Shown: one piece after another, positions 21,562 through 30,442 of the stretch
Layout: the number at the start of each line of letters is the position of its first letter
Position numbering within the stretch: the first letter of the stretch is position 1
DNA from: Dactylorhiza incarnata
Taxonomy: Eukaryota; Streptophyta; Magnoliopsida; Asparagales; Orchidaceae
DNA: 64,000 bases
Assembly: GCA_033032865.1 (NCBI GenBank)
Contig: JAWHQI010000257.1
Location: forward strand, 2,279,001 to 2,343,000
Reading direction: 5' to 3'
Notes under the pieces: generated by a model
Databases searched by the model: none
What the model was told of the DNA's origin: nothing
What the model saw: only the letters and a program-made list of their open reading frames with translations
Made by a program: the position numbers and the translations under genes

Positions 21562-22767
21562 GTTGATCTGTGCTATAGAGTTTTTGAAGACATGAAAGAG
21601 AAACACTGTGAACCAGATCAATATACTTACACAATTCTCATTAGAATGTCTGGTAAAACAGGAAAGATAAATGAAATTTTATCTTTCTTTGATGACATGG
21701 TAGGAAAGGGATATTCATTAAATCTTATCGCATATAACACAATGCTTGAGGCACTCGCTAAGAATAGAATGGTCGGCGAAGCTTTGCTTCTTTTCACAAG
21801 GATGATTGGAAGGGACTGTCGGCCCAACGAGTTTACTTACAAAGTTATTCTGTCTATGTTAGTAGCAGAACACCAACTACATCGATTGAATGAAGTTGTG
21901 GAAGTGTCTAATAAGTACATGACTAAATCAATATATTCTTACTTAGTTAAGACACTAAGCAAGTCAGGCCATGCAAATGAGGCCCATAGTTTGTTTTGTA
22001 GTATGTGGAACTTCCACGGTGAAGGAGATCGAGATGCTTTCGTGTCCATGTTAGAAACTCTGTGCAACGAGGGGAAAACAAAGGAGGCAATTGATCTACT
22101 AAATAAGATTCATGAAAAGGGGATTTCTACAGATACTATGATGTATAATATGGTATTTTCAGCTCTCGGTAAATTGAAGCAATTGTCTGAGGTTCAAACT
22201 CTATACAAACAAATGAAGGATAGCGGGCTTCCTCCCGACATATTTACATACAATATTCTCCTTTCAAGTTTTGGCAAAGTGGGCCTGGTTGATAATGCCT
22301 TGGAGCTTTTTGAGGAAATGGAGTCCAGTGCCTGCAAACCTGATGTAATTAGTTACAATTCTTTGATCAACTGCCTGGGGAAAAACGGTAATCTTGATGA
22401 AGCTCATATTCGGTTTGAGGAAATGCAAGAGAAGGGTTTGAATCCAGATGTTATCACATACAGCACCTTGATTGAATGCTTTGGTAAAGCTAATAAAGTT
22501 GAGATGGCTTTTAGGTTGTTTGATGAAATGTTGGCTGAGGGATGCCAACCAAACATTGTGACCTACAACATCTTGCTCGATCTTTTGGAACGACATGGGA
22601 GAGTGACAGAAGCTTTTGAACTTCATGTAAACCTGAAAGATCGGGGGTTGACTCCCAATTCAATAACATACGCTATACTTGAACGACTGGAATCCTCTTC
22701 GCATAGAGCAGTGCGGGTACGCAAGCAAAGTCGTGTGACTGGTTGGGTTGTTGGCCCTCTAAGGTGA
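21562..22767 (+). CDS. ABO5-like: ABO5-like mitochondrial PPR protein, last exon
   Basis: About ten P-class PPR motifs of 35 residues in a row, then a C-terminus ending ITYAILERL and TGWVVGPLR. These features and the order of motifs resemble Arabidopsis ABO5 (At1g51965), a mitochondrial PPR protein needed for splicing of a nad2 intron; this is recalled similarity, not a search. The exon should start at 21562, after the acceptor TTATTCGGTAG preceded by a pyrimidine-rich tract, giving VDLCYRVFEDMKEKHCEPD; the internal ATG at 21592 is not needed. The ABO5 family is about 650 aa, so roughly 250 residues including the transit peptide are missing. No upstream exon is visible in the 21 kb to the left, which is all transposon or noncoding. 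Fifth and last residues of motifs 6 to 10 read ND, ND, ND, SN, NN. Confidence 0.85.
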   Translation, partial: VDLCYRVFEDMKEKHCEPDQYTYTILIRMSGKTGKINEILSFFDDMVGKGYSLNLIAYNTMLEALAKNRMVGEALLLFTRMIGRDCRPNEFTYKVILSMLVAEHQLHRLNEVVEVSNKYMTKSIYSYLVKTLSKSGHANEAHSLFCSMWNFHGEGDRDAFVSMLETLCNEGKTKEAIDLLNKIHEKGISTDTMMYNMVFSALGKLKQLSEVQTLYKQMKDSGLPPDIFTYNILLSSFGKVGLVDNALELFEEMESSACKPDVISYNSLINCLGKNGNLDEAHIRFEEMQEKGLNPDVITYSTLIECFGKANKVEMAFRLFDEMLAEGCQPNIVTYNILLDLLERHGRVTEAFELHVNLKDRGLTPNSITYAILERLESSSHRAVRVRKQSRVTGWVVGPLR

Positions 22768-23500
22768 TGTGCCAAATATGCTGATGATGTAAGCCAATCG
22801 GTACAGTTGTGAACTTTCATGTATGTACACCATAAGTGAATATTATTACCTTTGACATGCAATCAGTCGATTTCTTTTTTCCTTTTGGTAAAGTATGTTT
22901 GGTGCTCCTGAAATTTATAAGAAAAACATGAAACACTGTAGTTTTCAAATGGACATTTGGAACCCCTTATTTTTTAAACTTTCATTCAAATGATAATAAA
23001 GTTAATTTAAAAATAAAATAAGCTTTCTACTTATTTAATCTAAAATTTTATTTTATACCTCATTAAGTCGGTTGAATTTAATCAATTTATAAAAGCTAAT
23101 TAAATTATCTTTTTAAATCAGTGTCGTCCTAAATCATTGTAAAAAAATAACTTTTAAACTACTTTATGGGAATAAAATGGAATTTTAGATTAAAATAATT
23201 TAAGACTTAATTTTTTTATTATATTGTTTAAGTAAATTTTATAAATTTGAGTGGTTTATTGAGGGATGCAAATTAAATTTCAGATTAAAATGATTTGAAA
23301 TTAAACTATTTATTTAAAGATAAAAATTACTCTCTTTTGACTAGAAGTTAAAAATTAACAGTTTCAAATATACATTGAGAACTATATGGCCTCCATACAC
23401 CTTTACAATGAATTCTAGGTGTGTCAAAGGTTCTTTACCCATTTTTTGTAAAAGAATCAACCTGAAATTAATGTTTCAATGAGAGGAAAATTAATATTTC
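22768..23500. other. 3' flank of the PPR gene, AT-rich
   Basis: It holds the presumed 3' UTR of the PPR gene and AT-rich DNA. No ORF or repeat was recognised. Confidence 0.5.
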
Positions 23501-24378
23501 CCACAGTGAGTGTTTTAAATATCTTGGATCGATAGTTCAAAAAGATGGAGGTGTAGATAAAAATGTGATACATAGAATTCTAAGTAGGTTGGTTGAAGTG
23601 GAGAGGCGCGCCAGGCAAAAGTTTTATTGTATTGCAATTAGACCAGTGATGCTCTATGATTCTGAGTGTTGGGCACTGGGCAGTGAATTGTGTACATGAG
23701 CAAAAAATGGGAGTTGCGGAGATGAGAATGCTTAGGTGGATGTGTGGACACATGAGACTAGATAAAACTAGGAATGAATGTATCAGGGATAAGATATGAG
23801 TGGCACCAATTGCAAAGAAGATGTAACAAGCTCGACTAAGATGGTTCAGACACGTACAAAGGAGACCATTAGAGGCACCTATTAGGCGTTGTGAGAGTTT
23901 AGTCACTAGGCATGTTAACCGGGGGAGGGGTAGGCCAATAAAGACTTGGGGCCAGTTTGGGTCAGCTGTTGCTGATGAAAAGCTGCTGATAGTAAAAGTG
24001 TTGTTTCTGGAAAACAGAGTTTTGTTAAAAAACTGTTTGTGTGAAATGGAGTTTGCAGAGTTTTTGATAAGCTGTTTTGTAAAAATTGTTTGACAAAAAT
24101 GGAGTTTTTTTAGGTTAATTTTTTCTAATTAATTTAAATTCTTTGTTTAATACCTGAAATCATTTTCAACATTTAAAACCAACGTCACACCACATAACAA
24201 ATAAAATTTCAATGTTTTTCAGATATTACAAAACAACATAACAAAAAAACATTTTAAACTCTCGACGCACGGATCCATCAGCAGCATGCAAGTATTTCTG
24301 TGTATCACCTACATAATTGAAAATACTTTATATTAGATTCTTATATTAATTTAAAATTTAAAATATGAGGAATGAAAC

Positions 24379-25859
24379 TTACCTTCTTGCATCATAGAGT
24401 TGCTGCGCTATAGACTCGCGCAGTGTTAACATCTCGTCTACACCACTTGATGTATCAGTGCTTGTATCATGTTGTCTCTGTGAGCCCACTCCGCCTCCCG
24501 TACGCTGGCTCTCACTTTCTCTAAAATCAGGATCCATACGTGATGGATGTCTCCGTATAAAATTATGCAAAGCCATTGTAGCTAGGACGATATGTGTTTG
24601 CTTCTCAAAACTATAGGTAGGCATATCACGGAGTATTGCCCATTTTTTCTTCCATACACCAAAAGTGCGTTCAATCACACTCCTAAGAGAAGAGTGTGCT
24701 TGATTGAAAATCTCTCGAAGTCCCTCCACTGGACGATTACCACGAGCAAAATCAGGAAGATGGTACCGTGTATCTGGATATGGTTTTATATACCCTCTTT
24801 GCAGTGGATATCCAGCGTCTACCAAATAATACTTTCCTGCTTGAATAACGCACAAATTTTAATGAAAAAAATAGGGAAGAAGTAATGTATGAACTACATT
24901 TATAACATCATTACCTCTGGGGGGTGCGGGAAGTTATACTTGGGATTGCTTATAGCAAAATTAAAAATCCGACTATCATGCGCGGATCCCTCCCAACCTG
25001 CCATGGCGAAAGTAAAACGCATGTTGAAGTCGCAAACAACCATAACATTTTGTGTAGTAATTCAATGACGCCCAATGTACGGTACTTGTTTTTTAACTGG
25101 AATACTTGCATCAACATGTGTTCCGTCTATTGCACCAATACAGTCTTTAAAAAACGGCATATAACACGCATCTCCCGTAATTTCTTGTGGAGTATTAACA
25201 AAATCTCTGTCTTGGGGCACTATAACATCTTCTGCAAGGCGCAGTAGTGCACGCAGACCTTCGCTAAAATATCTGCTGACAGTCTCGGTTGAATGTTGAA
25301 ACCGCTCACTTGCTTTTCTGATGGTCTCGTTATGTGATAAAACATACAGTGTAATTGCAAGGACCTCTCTACTTGCGGTCCTTCGCGAACCTTGCAATCC
25401 GTAGTTTTGTTCTAACGTTTGTAGTAGATCAAAAAATATTTGTTTTGGCATTCTGAAAGCATTATGAAATCTTCCTGGATGCCCACCAACTAATTCACCC
25501 AACCATTTATCACCAGTTTGTTTTGATGTCATGCATGGTGTGCTCGAATTGAATAAACTGGTGTGTTTAGCTAACACATATATCGTCGAAGTTAAAACTT
25601 GATGATATGCAGCAACATGACGCCTTCTAACCCTTTGATACTCATCAGTAGAAGAATCTGAGTCCTCACTGGACATTCTCTGATTCACAAAAATAAAGTA
25701 AAGCACAAATTTTACAACTAGATTGGTCCATCCCTCTTTGCTGAAATGTGTAGTCTGCCGATTACCGAGCTCAATTTCGACAATGCATGAGTCACAAAAG
25801 ATAGAGATATCATTTTGATCCCATATAGCTGATATCCCTCCATCTTTTGGTTTCCCCAT
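24379..25859 (-). CDS. Harbinger Myb/SANT-like plus DDE transposase reading frame, one nonsense codon
   Basis: Residues 13-51 (WDQNDISIFCDSCIVEIELG, then THFSKEGWTNLV) match the Myb/SANT-like domain that PIF/Harbinger elements normally carry in a separate ORF1. The frame runs on without a stop into a transposase that would normally start near Met62 (MSSEDSDSS). It has the catalytic D in CIGAIDGTHVDA, the second D in GSAHDSR, a GT-AG intron at 24914-24837, then KYYLVDAGYPLQRGY and the catalytic E in VIERTFGVWKKK. The C-terminus is 24379. The only break is TGA at 25062-25064, where relatives have a residue before TQNVM; CGA to TGA is a likely change. The DDE triad is otherwise complete. Whether the Myb part is a true fusion or a separately spliced exon cannot be told. 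Confidence 0.85.
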
Positions 25860-25889
25860 CTACAATTTTTTACAATTAGATACAAACAC

Positions 25890-26730
25890 TCATGTACATT
25901 AACACAAACACACACACACAAAAATTCAAACACAAACATATACAATCACACACACACACACATACAAGCACACACACACATATATACAGCACACACATAC
26001 AAGCACACACACATATATACAACACACACACACACAATCAAGCACACACATACACATTTATACAGCACACACACACACAATCAAGCACACACACACACAC
26101 ATATACAGCACACACACACACAATCAAGCACACACACACAAACTCACACAATCAGAGCACATACACACACAATCATACATGGCTGCACACAATACTGCAC
26201 ATATATACAGCACGCGCACACACACACAATCAAGCACACACACACACACAATCCTGCACACACACACACACACATACAGCACACACACACACATATATAC
26301 AGCACACACACACAATCAAGCACACACACAAACACACACAATCAAGCACACACACATACAATTATACTGCACACACACACATATAATTTTACTGCACATA
26401 CACATACAATCCTGCACACACACACATATGTACAGCACACACACACACACACAATCAAGCACATACACACACTCATACACTTCAAACACATACACACACA
26501 CCCATACATTTTCAACACGTACACATTCAACATAACAGCACACACACACTCATACACTTCAAACACATACACACACACCCATACATTTTCAGCACATACA
26601 CATTCAACATAAACAGCACACACACACACACACACACTCATACACTTCAAACACATACACATTTTCAACATAAACAACACACACACACACACACACTCAT
26701 ACACTTCAAACACATACACAAACTCATACA
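25890..26730 (+). repeat. CA-rich micro- and minisatellite block
   Basis: About 840 bp of ACACACAC runs broken by TATACAGCACAC, AATCAAGCACAC and CATACACTTCAAACACATAC units. It lies within the Harbinger element between the Myb-like ORF and the right end. The long low-complexity ORFs on both strands are artefacts. Confidence 0.95.
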
Positions 26731-27417
26731 TTTTTCACATAAACACATACACCTCTCATTTGCCTCTTCCAAAAGAGAAGGAATAAATGAAGAACAAACA
26801 TAGCATAGTTATTGAGAAGATAATGGGGCAACCAGTCAAGAATCATAGCAGTCGACGGAAGGTTTACCTGACTTGGATGTAGAAGAAACGACGGAACAGC
26901 ACAATCGGGAGCGGAGACCAGGCGGCGACGAAACGACGGGACAGCACTGTCGACAGCTGCGGATGTGCGACGGCGTCGAAAGAGCAATGATCGTCGGCGG
27001 CCGGAGAAGAAACGAGGGCGGCGTGGAATCAGGAGCGGAGGAGAGGGTTTCTCGCAAGATCTGGAATGCGAATGAGCGCGCGGGGTATCGGGAGAAAAGT
27101 TGGGGTAGCGGCGCGGTCGAACTGGAATGCTGAGCCGTGTTTTTGATAACCCTTAAACCGGCTTATATTAAAAACGGGGGTTTGCATATACGCGTAAACA
27201 AACACAGCTTATTACACAACCGGCGTTTTTGGGCTGCCGCACCGGAGCAAATAAGCTCACCCAAACGCTACCTTGGAATGAAACTATAAGGAAAGACATG
27301 ATGTACTTGGGCATTAGTGAGATTATGACTAAATATAGGGCACAATGAAGACAAAGAATCCATATAGTCGACCCCACTATAGTGGGATAAAGGCTTGAGT
27401 GTTGTTGTTGTTTGTTA

Positions 27418-27850
27418 TAGGAGTGGGATCTGACATTTCCTGTGGGAGGTTTCTGAGAATTGTGGTTGTTCATTCAGGATGTTTATCAATCTGGATTATT
27501 GTTACAGTGGCATGCATGTGCTCATCGCTATACTAATAAATATCATTGCATCCCATTTGTGAAGGCACTCTACTTTCTTTATGTGGGCTAATGGTTTGCT
27601 GAGGTAGTGTGTTCTTGTGTTCTGTCTTCTTTCAATGTCAATGCCTTAAGAATTTTATATATCTATTTTTTAAAGTTGTGAATCGACATTTTTAAATTGG
27701 TCTGGGAATTCTGTGAAGGTTTTTGGTTCTGCTTATCGGCTTGATGAACTTTTTTATGAAATTATATAAATATTCTTGATGATCACAGTCGAATTCATAA
27801 TCGATGTTACAAGCATGTTCATAACTAATGTCACAAGCAAGCCCTTTTTG
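27418..27850. other. AT-rich sequence without a recognised feature
   Basis: No ORF, repeat or border was recognised between the LINE tail and the next element. Confidence 0.4.
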
Positions 27851-28136
27851 AAAGTGCACAGTGTGCCTCTGAGAATCCTCTAGAGGGGGGGGGGGGTGAA
27901 TAGAGATTTAAAACTTATTTCTATTCTAACTGTGAATAATAAAAATAAATTAAAGATTTATACACAACAAGATCACAGACAGAATAATAATGATGCAGGA
28001 AATAAAGTGCAGAATAAAAAGAACTTGGGACAGCACAGAAAAGCAATCCAGAAGACACCAAGATTTTTATAGAGGTTCCCCAAAATATGGATACTCCCCT
28101 CTTCTACCACCTGGTAGGGATGCACCACTGTGCCTG

Positions 28137-28276
28137 AGTCTTTTGGTAAGGAGACTCTTAGAACCACTGATCTTTTGACAAGGAGATCATGAACCACCAG
28201 ATCTTTTGATAAGCAGATCTTGAACCACCGGATCTTTTGATAAGAAGATCTTGAATCACTGAATCCTTTGAAGAGG
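28137..28276 (+). repeat. Five ~31-bp units, each a small hairpin
   Basis: Units such as GATCTTTTGATAAGCAGATC followed by TTGAACCACCG repeat five times. Each contains an inverted AGATCTT/AAGATCT pair around a TTTTGATAAG loop. Confidence 0.85.
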
Positions 28277-28954
28277 GATTAATAAAACTCTTTTACAGAA
28301 GGGAATTAGAAAGAGAAAGAAGAAGAGCAAGGGTGTAGGAATTCTGTTTTCAGAATTCTTATGATCGTTATATGAAGAACAGCTTCTTGTATCTTTTCAC
28401 TGGATCTGCTCTTGATGAACTTCTGCTTATGATGGTGATAATTTTGCAGAAGCTATGTTTGTCAGATCCTTCTACCTTCTTTCTTATTGAACTCTGGCTG
28501 CTATATGATTGTGTTGATGAGCAGCCTTGTTCTGTTCTGTTCTTAGAGAGAAGGAGAGCAGCAGTTATCTCTTCTCTGTATCTTCTTCTATTAGGGTTCC
28601 TGTGAGATAGAGGAAGAAGAAGGAGACCCAATGGAACAGTATGCCGTTTGTGATGAATGCTCTACCCTTCTCTTTCTTCTCTTGTCTTTTATTGTCCACC
28701 AGCAGATTTGAATTTGTTTCCCTTTCTAGTGAGACCTGAAAAGGTACTCTGTTGTCGACCATCTATTTCTTTCCTTCTTTAATTCCCGACCTGTTCACCA
28801 ACATTAAACATATTTCCAAGAAGTTTTTTTTTCTTTTAGTTCTTCTTTCTATTTGAGGCAATTAATGAGCCGTTGGGAACGGTCTTGAGTGAGGTGGGCC
28901 ATGAGAGAGGGTTCAAAATGACAGCTGAAAAGGTTTCCCTTTTCAGACTGTATT

Positions 28955-29375
28955 CGACGTAACGTCAAGTTCTCATCCTCTTTTATCGACGCACCTTCGA
29001 GTTTTTGTAGGAGCAGCTTCGAATTCATCATTGCTCTGATTGAACTCAGCTAGTCGACGTTGTGTCGATACCCAATCGACGTAACCGTCGAGTTGATGGC
29101 TTGGCTCTGAATTTCATTATCTGCGTCGAGATGAAGTCGACGTTGCGTCGACTTTGAATGGCTTCGACAGATACTTCCTTCTGCTCTGAGTTGAAGTAGA
29201 AGTTGCGTCGACTTCTCAAGATACTTTGACAAGTCCATGGCCTCTACGTCGATATCTATTCGACGTAACGTCGACTTGAGTTACATCGACAGAAGAGTGA
29301 ACCACTTGGACTTCTAGTCAGAGTAGCGTCGACAATAATTCGAAGTTGCGTCGAATTCTATTCGACGCAAATATT
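28955..29375. repeat. Dispersed GTCGA/TCGAC palindrome cluster
   Basis: About 15 copies of words such as TCGACGTTGCGTCGA, CGACGTAACGTCGA and TCGACGTAACCGTCGA lie within 420 bp. Each is near-palindromic, so each could form a short stem. It lies inside the unclassified element. Confidence 0.75.
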
Positions 29376-29813
29376 AACTTTGTCCAAATTATGCTTCTCT
29401 TGACCTGCCCTTGACACCCTAGGTTGAGTGTGACATCCTAAGACATCTAATGACCAGATTACCCTTACTATACAGTGGGTAATTCATCCTAAGAGATAAA
29501 ATCATTTTGTAGGTAATTTGTTAAGTTAAATCAAATGGGGTTTTCCCAACACTTTTGATGCATGACAGGTTGTGAATGTTGATGTAATGTGACTATCAAA
29601 AAAGCCCTAATGTAAATGCAGATGCAATTGAGACAGTCTGATTAAAATAACAATAAGAATTGATTGAAATAAAACCAATTCAGTAGCACAATCTTGTACA
29701 GAAAATGAATTAAGAGGCGCGCGTTAATTCACAAGCAATTGAGACACAATATTTCTAGCTCGATGAATAAGTCATGCAAATCAGACAATTTCACGAAAAG
29801 ACGTGTATGCTAC

Positions 29814-30442
29814 GTTATCAAGGCGCGCGCCTAGGCGCGCCTAAGGCGCCGGGCGCACCAGGCGCACCGGCTAGCGCCTCTGCAAGGCAGAGGCGGGCGA
29901 GGTGCCTCAGGCGCGCCTAGGCGCGCGCCTTAACAACTCCCAGGCGCACCAAAGGCGCGCCTGGGCTTTTTCAAGCTGTTTTCTTCAACTTGTTTTTTGG
30001 GAGGGGGGCAAAAACATGATCTCAGACGCAGCCGAGACACACCTAGGCGCACTTGGGCATCCAATTCACCGATATTTAGTGAATTGAGTGCCAAATTCAT
30101 TAAAAATCAGCGAATTGGGCATCCAATTCGCTGTTTTTCAGTGAATTTGACACTCAATTCCCTGAAAATCAGCGAATTGGGCACCCAATTCCCTGAAAAT
30201 TCGTGAATTGCATGCCCAATTCGCTGATTTTCAGTGAATTGGGCAACCAATTCATTGAAAATCAATGAATTGGATGCCAAATTAGCTGATTTTCAGTGAA
30301 TTGGGTGCCCAATTCGCTGATTTTCAGTGAATTGGGCACCCAATTCATTTTTGCGCCTCACGTGCCTCAGGCGCGCGCCTGCGCCTTGCGTCTACGCTTC
30401 AGGACCCCTTTGCGCCTCGGTGCGCCTTGCGCCTTTGATAAC
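29814..30442. mobile_element. Foldback/TIR element with GCGC arms and AT-rich inverted units
   Basis: The left end GTTATCAAGGCGCGCGCC mirrors the right end, which reversed reads GTTATCAAAGGCGCAAGG. The arms are packed with GGCGCGCCTAGGCGC. Between them (about 30060-30350) alternate units CCAATTCGCTGATTTTCAGT and GAATTGGGCACCCAATTC, each itself an inverted repeat, repeat about nine times. There is no clear TSD and no coding region, so the superfamily is open. Confidence 0.65.

Larger units (their letters stand above)
23946..27275 (-). mobile_element. PIF/Harbinger element with near-intact transposase, TTG TSD
   Basis: The element at 23949-27272 (3324 bp) has TTG on both sides (23946-23948 and 27273-27275). 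Its ends are GGGCCAGTTTGGGTCAGCTG and, reversed, GGTAGCGTTTGGGTGAGCTT. The minus strand carries a Myb/SANT-like plus DDE gene; a CA-rich block of about 830 bp lies just upstream of that gene. Borders are confirmed by the restored LINE frame. Confidence 0.92.
23505..27417 (+). mobile_element. 3' end of an RTE-type LINE, split by a Harbinger element
   Basis: 23505-23945 and 27273-27417 are the two halves. The first half translates with stops and frameshifts as ECFKYLGSIVQKDGG, then RMLRWMCGHMRLDK and LRWFRHVQRRPLEAPIRR, typical of the C-terminal end of plant RTE/BovB-like reverse transcriptase ORFs. It breaks at RGRGRPIKTW and continues after the insert as NETIRKDMMYLGI. The element ends with the GACCCCACTATAGTGGGATA signature and a GTTGTTGTTG tail. 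Removing 23949-27272 and one TTG copy joins the two halves in frame. It is 5' truncated, as is usual for LINEs. Confidence 0.85.
27850..29543. mobile_element. Unclassified repeat element, LTR-like
   Basis: The stretch starts near GAGAATCCTCTAGAGG followed by a run of 12 or more G and GTGAATAGAG, an opening I associate with dispersed plant LTR-like repeats. It also contains AAGATTTTTATAGAGGTTCC, a boundary-like phrase common in such elements. It probably ends at TTTTCCCAACA (about 29543). No clear TSD was found: CTTTTTGA on the left and CTTTTGA on the right are similar only. There is no coding region. A solo LTR of a large unclassified retrotransposon is the best guess. Confidence 0.35.

Noticed and set aside
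25892..26731. Long ORFs of His/Thr or Cys/Val repeats on both strands
   Set aside because: Artefacts of CA repeats, which lack stops in several frames.
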